Assembly: GCA_018658685.1 (NCBI GenBank)
Contig: JABHUT010000199.1
Location: forward strand, 1-6,453
Length of the DNA: 6,453 nt
Source of the DNA: Alphaproteobacteria bacterium
GTDB lineage: Bacteria > Pseudomonadota > Alphaproteobacteria > MED-G09
Direction of reading: 5' to 3'
Positions 5,140-6,453 of the stretch are shown piece after piece. The position numbers were made by a program, and so were the translations under genes. A model generated the notes under the pieces. That model was not told the DNA's origin. It did not search any database and worked only from the letters and a program-made list of their open reading frames with translations. How positions within the stretch are numbered: position 1 is the stretch's first letter; every line of letters starts with the position of its first letter.

Positions 5140-6453
5140 TTACTCGGGGCTATACCAAATGGGTGATGTGTATGCCCTCTCCTGCTGAGAGCTAGGAATA
5201 AATTCAGGTAATTTATTACCAAAAATCACACTATCATATGTTGTCCAGCGAGGTGTTGGTATCTCGATAACCCTTACATAATAAAAGGATTGTTCCTTTG
5301 GATTAAAATCTGGATCACTCCAAAAAGACACAAATTGAGCCTCACCGATACTATTTTTATATGTTGCAGTTTCAACATCAACAGTATTCGACCCAGCGTC
5401 TGAGGAAAGGTCCACGTCATAAACTTTTTCAGAAGAAGATCCGTCTTTGTTTGTCCATCCTTTTACTACTTGAACCCTTTCTAGGTTAGCACCATTAGGA
5501 TCCTTAGCAGCCATAATTATGAAATTTGGAGACTTATTTCTTCCTCGTAACGGAAGATCAGAACCCATTGGAACTCCCTTATTGTATCCTAAATCAACAA
5601 AATTCGGATCAAAAGAATCTGTTTCAGAAAATTTCCATCCTCCAAAAAAACGAACAGCTATTCTTGGTCCAGTTGTTGCATAGGTTTCTTTTCGTTTAAA
5701 AGCATTAAAAATTTCTTCTCGAGTATTATCCCTTGCCCAAACACCAGCATACCCAGATGCTGTAATTTGCCAATTCTTCCAAAGATCACCTGAAGGTATA
5801 TCTTCTCCATCAGCAATATTGACAGGCCGCCCACATCCAGCCATGCAACTATCAACACGGCCAGGCCCTGGTTCTGAGTCTAAGAATTTACCAAAGAAGT
5901 TATCCTCCTCAGATGCTGCTAAAGCAGTGTGATTATCGGTACTTCCTATGAGGCCAAACTTATATGGATTTACTCCAATCTTCTTTTCTATTTCCAATCC
6001 TCTTCTAAGACCAGAACGAACGTAACTACCTTTATACCTATATTTTTCTTTTTCTTTATATTTATAACACTTATAGTTCAATGGATCTTTACAATCTCCT
6101 GTAGTACTTATTCTAATTAATCTTTTTGTCTGACTTCTTCCAATATTTCCTTCCCATGTTTCATAATCTGCAAATTGATCATCAGGGGATAAGGCAGGGT
6201 GTGTTTCACTATCACCTTTAACTTGTGTAGCCTCTACTAATGGTTCCCATCTATTACGCATATTGGCATAAGCACTATCTATAGGCTCACCATAGGAATT
6301 TTCTGAAGGAAACATTCTTCCTCCACTTATGTTACTATTATGAGAAATTGATATAGCTTCTCCCCCAGTAGAAGAATTATATTCTTTAAGAAAATTCCAT
6401 AGATCCTCTGGTTTACGGCTATCAATTGCAGAGAAGGGAATAATTTTTTGTGC
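5140..6453 (-). CDS. DUF3604 protein (PHP-like putative metal hydrolase), N-terminus beyond window
   Basis: The frame stays open to the window edge: 437 codons from 6453 to the TAA at 5142-5140. The Met at 6315-6313 is internal, because family motifs continue upstream of it (PEDLW and ISHNSNISGGRMF, bases about 6408-6313). Numbered from the first visible codon, key features are the SHNSN motif (37-41), GSTDNHTA (170-177, with D173 and H175), the WARDNTREEIFNAF stretch (239-252) and TYATTGPRIAVRFFGG (257-272). These are hallmarks of DUF3604, a family related to the PHP phosphoesterase fold, whose His and Asp residues probably bind metal. The expected first metal motif and any signal peptide lie outside the window. 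Four cysteines (121, 129, 203, 207) include a CxxxC pair that could form disulfides if the protein is exported. The C-terminal third is probably beta-rich. The biochemical function is not established. The isomerase that follows may help it fold, which is inference. Confidence 0.9.
   Translation of the reverse strand, partial: AQKIIPFSAIDSRKPEDLWNFLKEYNSSTGGEAISISHNSNISGGRMFPSENSYGEPIDSAYANMRNRWEPLVEATQVKGDSETHPALSPDDQFADYETWEGNIGRSQTKRLIRISTTGDCKDPLNYKCYKYKEKEKYRYKGSYVRSGLRRGLEIEKKIGVNPYKFGLIGSTDNHTALAASEEDNFFGKFLDSEPGPGRVDSCMAGCGRPVNIADGEDIPSGDLWKNWQITASGYAGVWARDNTREEIFNAFKRKETYATTGPRIAVRFFGGWKFSETDSFDPNFVDLGYNKGVPMGSDLPLRGRNKSPNFIIMAAKDPNGANLERVQVVKGWTNKDGSSSEKVYDVDLSSDAGSNTVDVETATYKNSIGEAQFVSFWSDPDFNPKEQSFYYVRVIEIPTPRWTTYDSVIFGNKLPEFIPSSQQERAYTSPIWYSPE

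Noticed and set aside
5658..5858. Minus-strand 66-codon frame inside the DUF3604 gene
   Set aside because: It is a same-strand, shifted-frame shadow of a strongly conserved DUF3604 region.
5929..6120. Plus-strand 63-codon Phe/Ile-rich frame opposite the DUF3604 gene
   Set aside because: It is the complement of a Lys/Tyr-rich stretch of DUF3604, and the hydrophobic look is an artefact of AT-rich codons.
6313..6315. ATG as the true start of the DUF3604 gene
   Set aside because: The frame remains open upstream to the window edge and carries conserved PEDLW and SHNSN motifs, so this Met is internal.

Overview
The window is AT-rich and densely packed with short or zero intergenic gaps, which suggests a streamlined marine proteobacterium. 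The low-GC SAR86-like gammaproteobacteria would fit, but this is inferred from base composition and gene content only; no rRNA or other marker gene is present. Six protein genes are visible, and two of them run off the window edges.

Left half (about 1-2711, minus strand): a tight three-gene operon transcribed right to left. Its order is a divergent short-chain dehydrogenase/reductase (SDR) that has lost the catalytic Tyr and Lys, then a second SDR with a complete active site, then a 12-helix major facilitator (MFS) transporter cut off near its C-terminus. The two SDR genes abut stop-to-start (TAA then ATG), and only 8 bases separate the second SDR from the transporter.

Middle (2712-4252): a 260-base divergent control region and, on the plus strand, a complete bacterial class I-type cytochrome P450. 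The control region holds a terminator-like hairpin with a U-tract aimed at the SDR operon, a perfect 14-bp palindrome, a smaller inverted repeat over the presumed SDR transcription start, and a strong Shine-Dalgarno for the P450. P450, two SDRs and a transporter would fit hydroxylation of a hydrophobic small molecule, oxidation of the resulting alcohol, and transport of substrate or product. The substrate is not readable from sequence, and no ferredoxin or ferredoxin reductase lies in the window.

Right half (4249-6453, minus strand): a membrane-anchored parvulin-type peptidyl-prolyl isomerase whose stop codon overlaps the P450 stop tail-to-tail, preceded by a DUF3604 (PHP-like, putative metal-dependent) protein whose N-terminus lies beyond the window. 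These two look like a separate unit from the P450/SDR locus.

The most interesting points are the pseudo-SDR paired with an intact SDR (a possible active/inactive heteromer), the terminator-like hairpin in front of the SDR operon, and the missing I-helix acid in the P450. I see no CRISPR array, insertion sequence, tRNA or rRNA.
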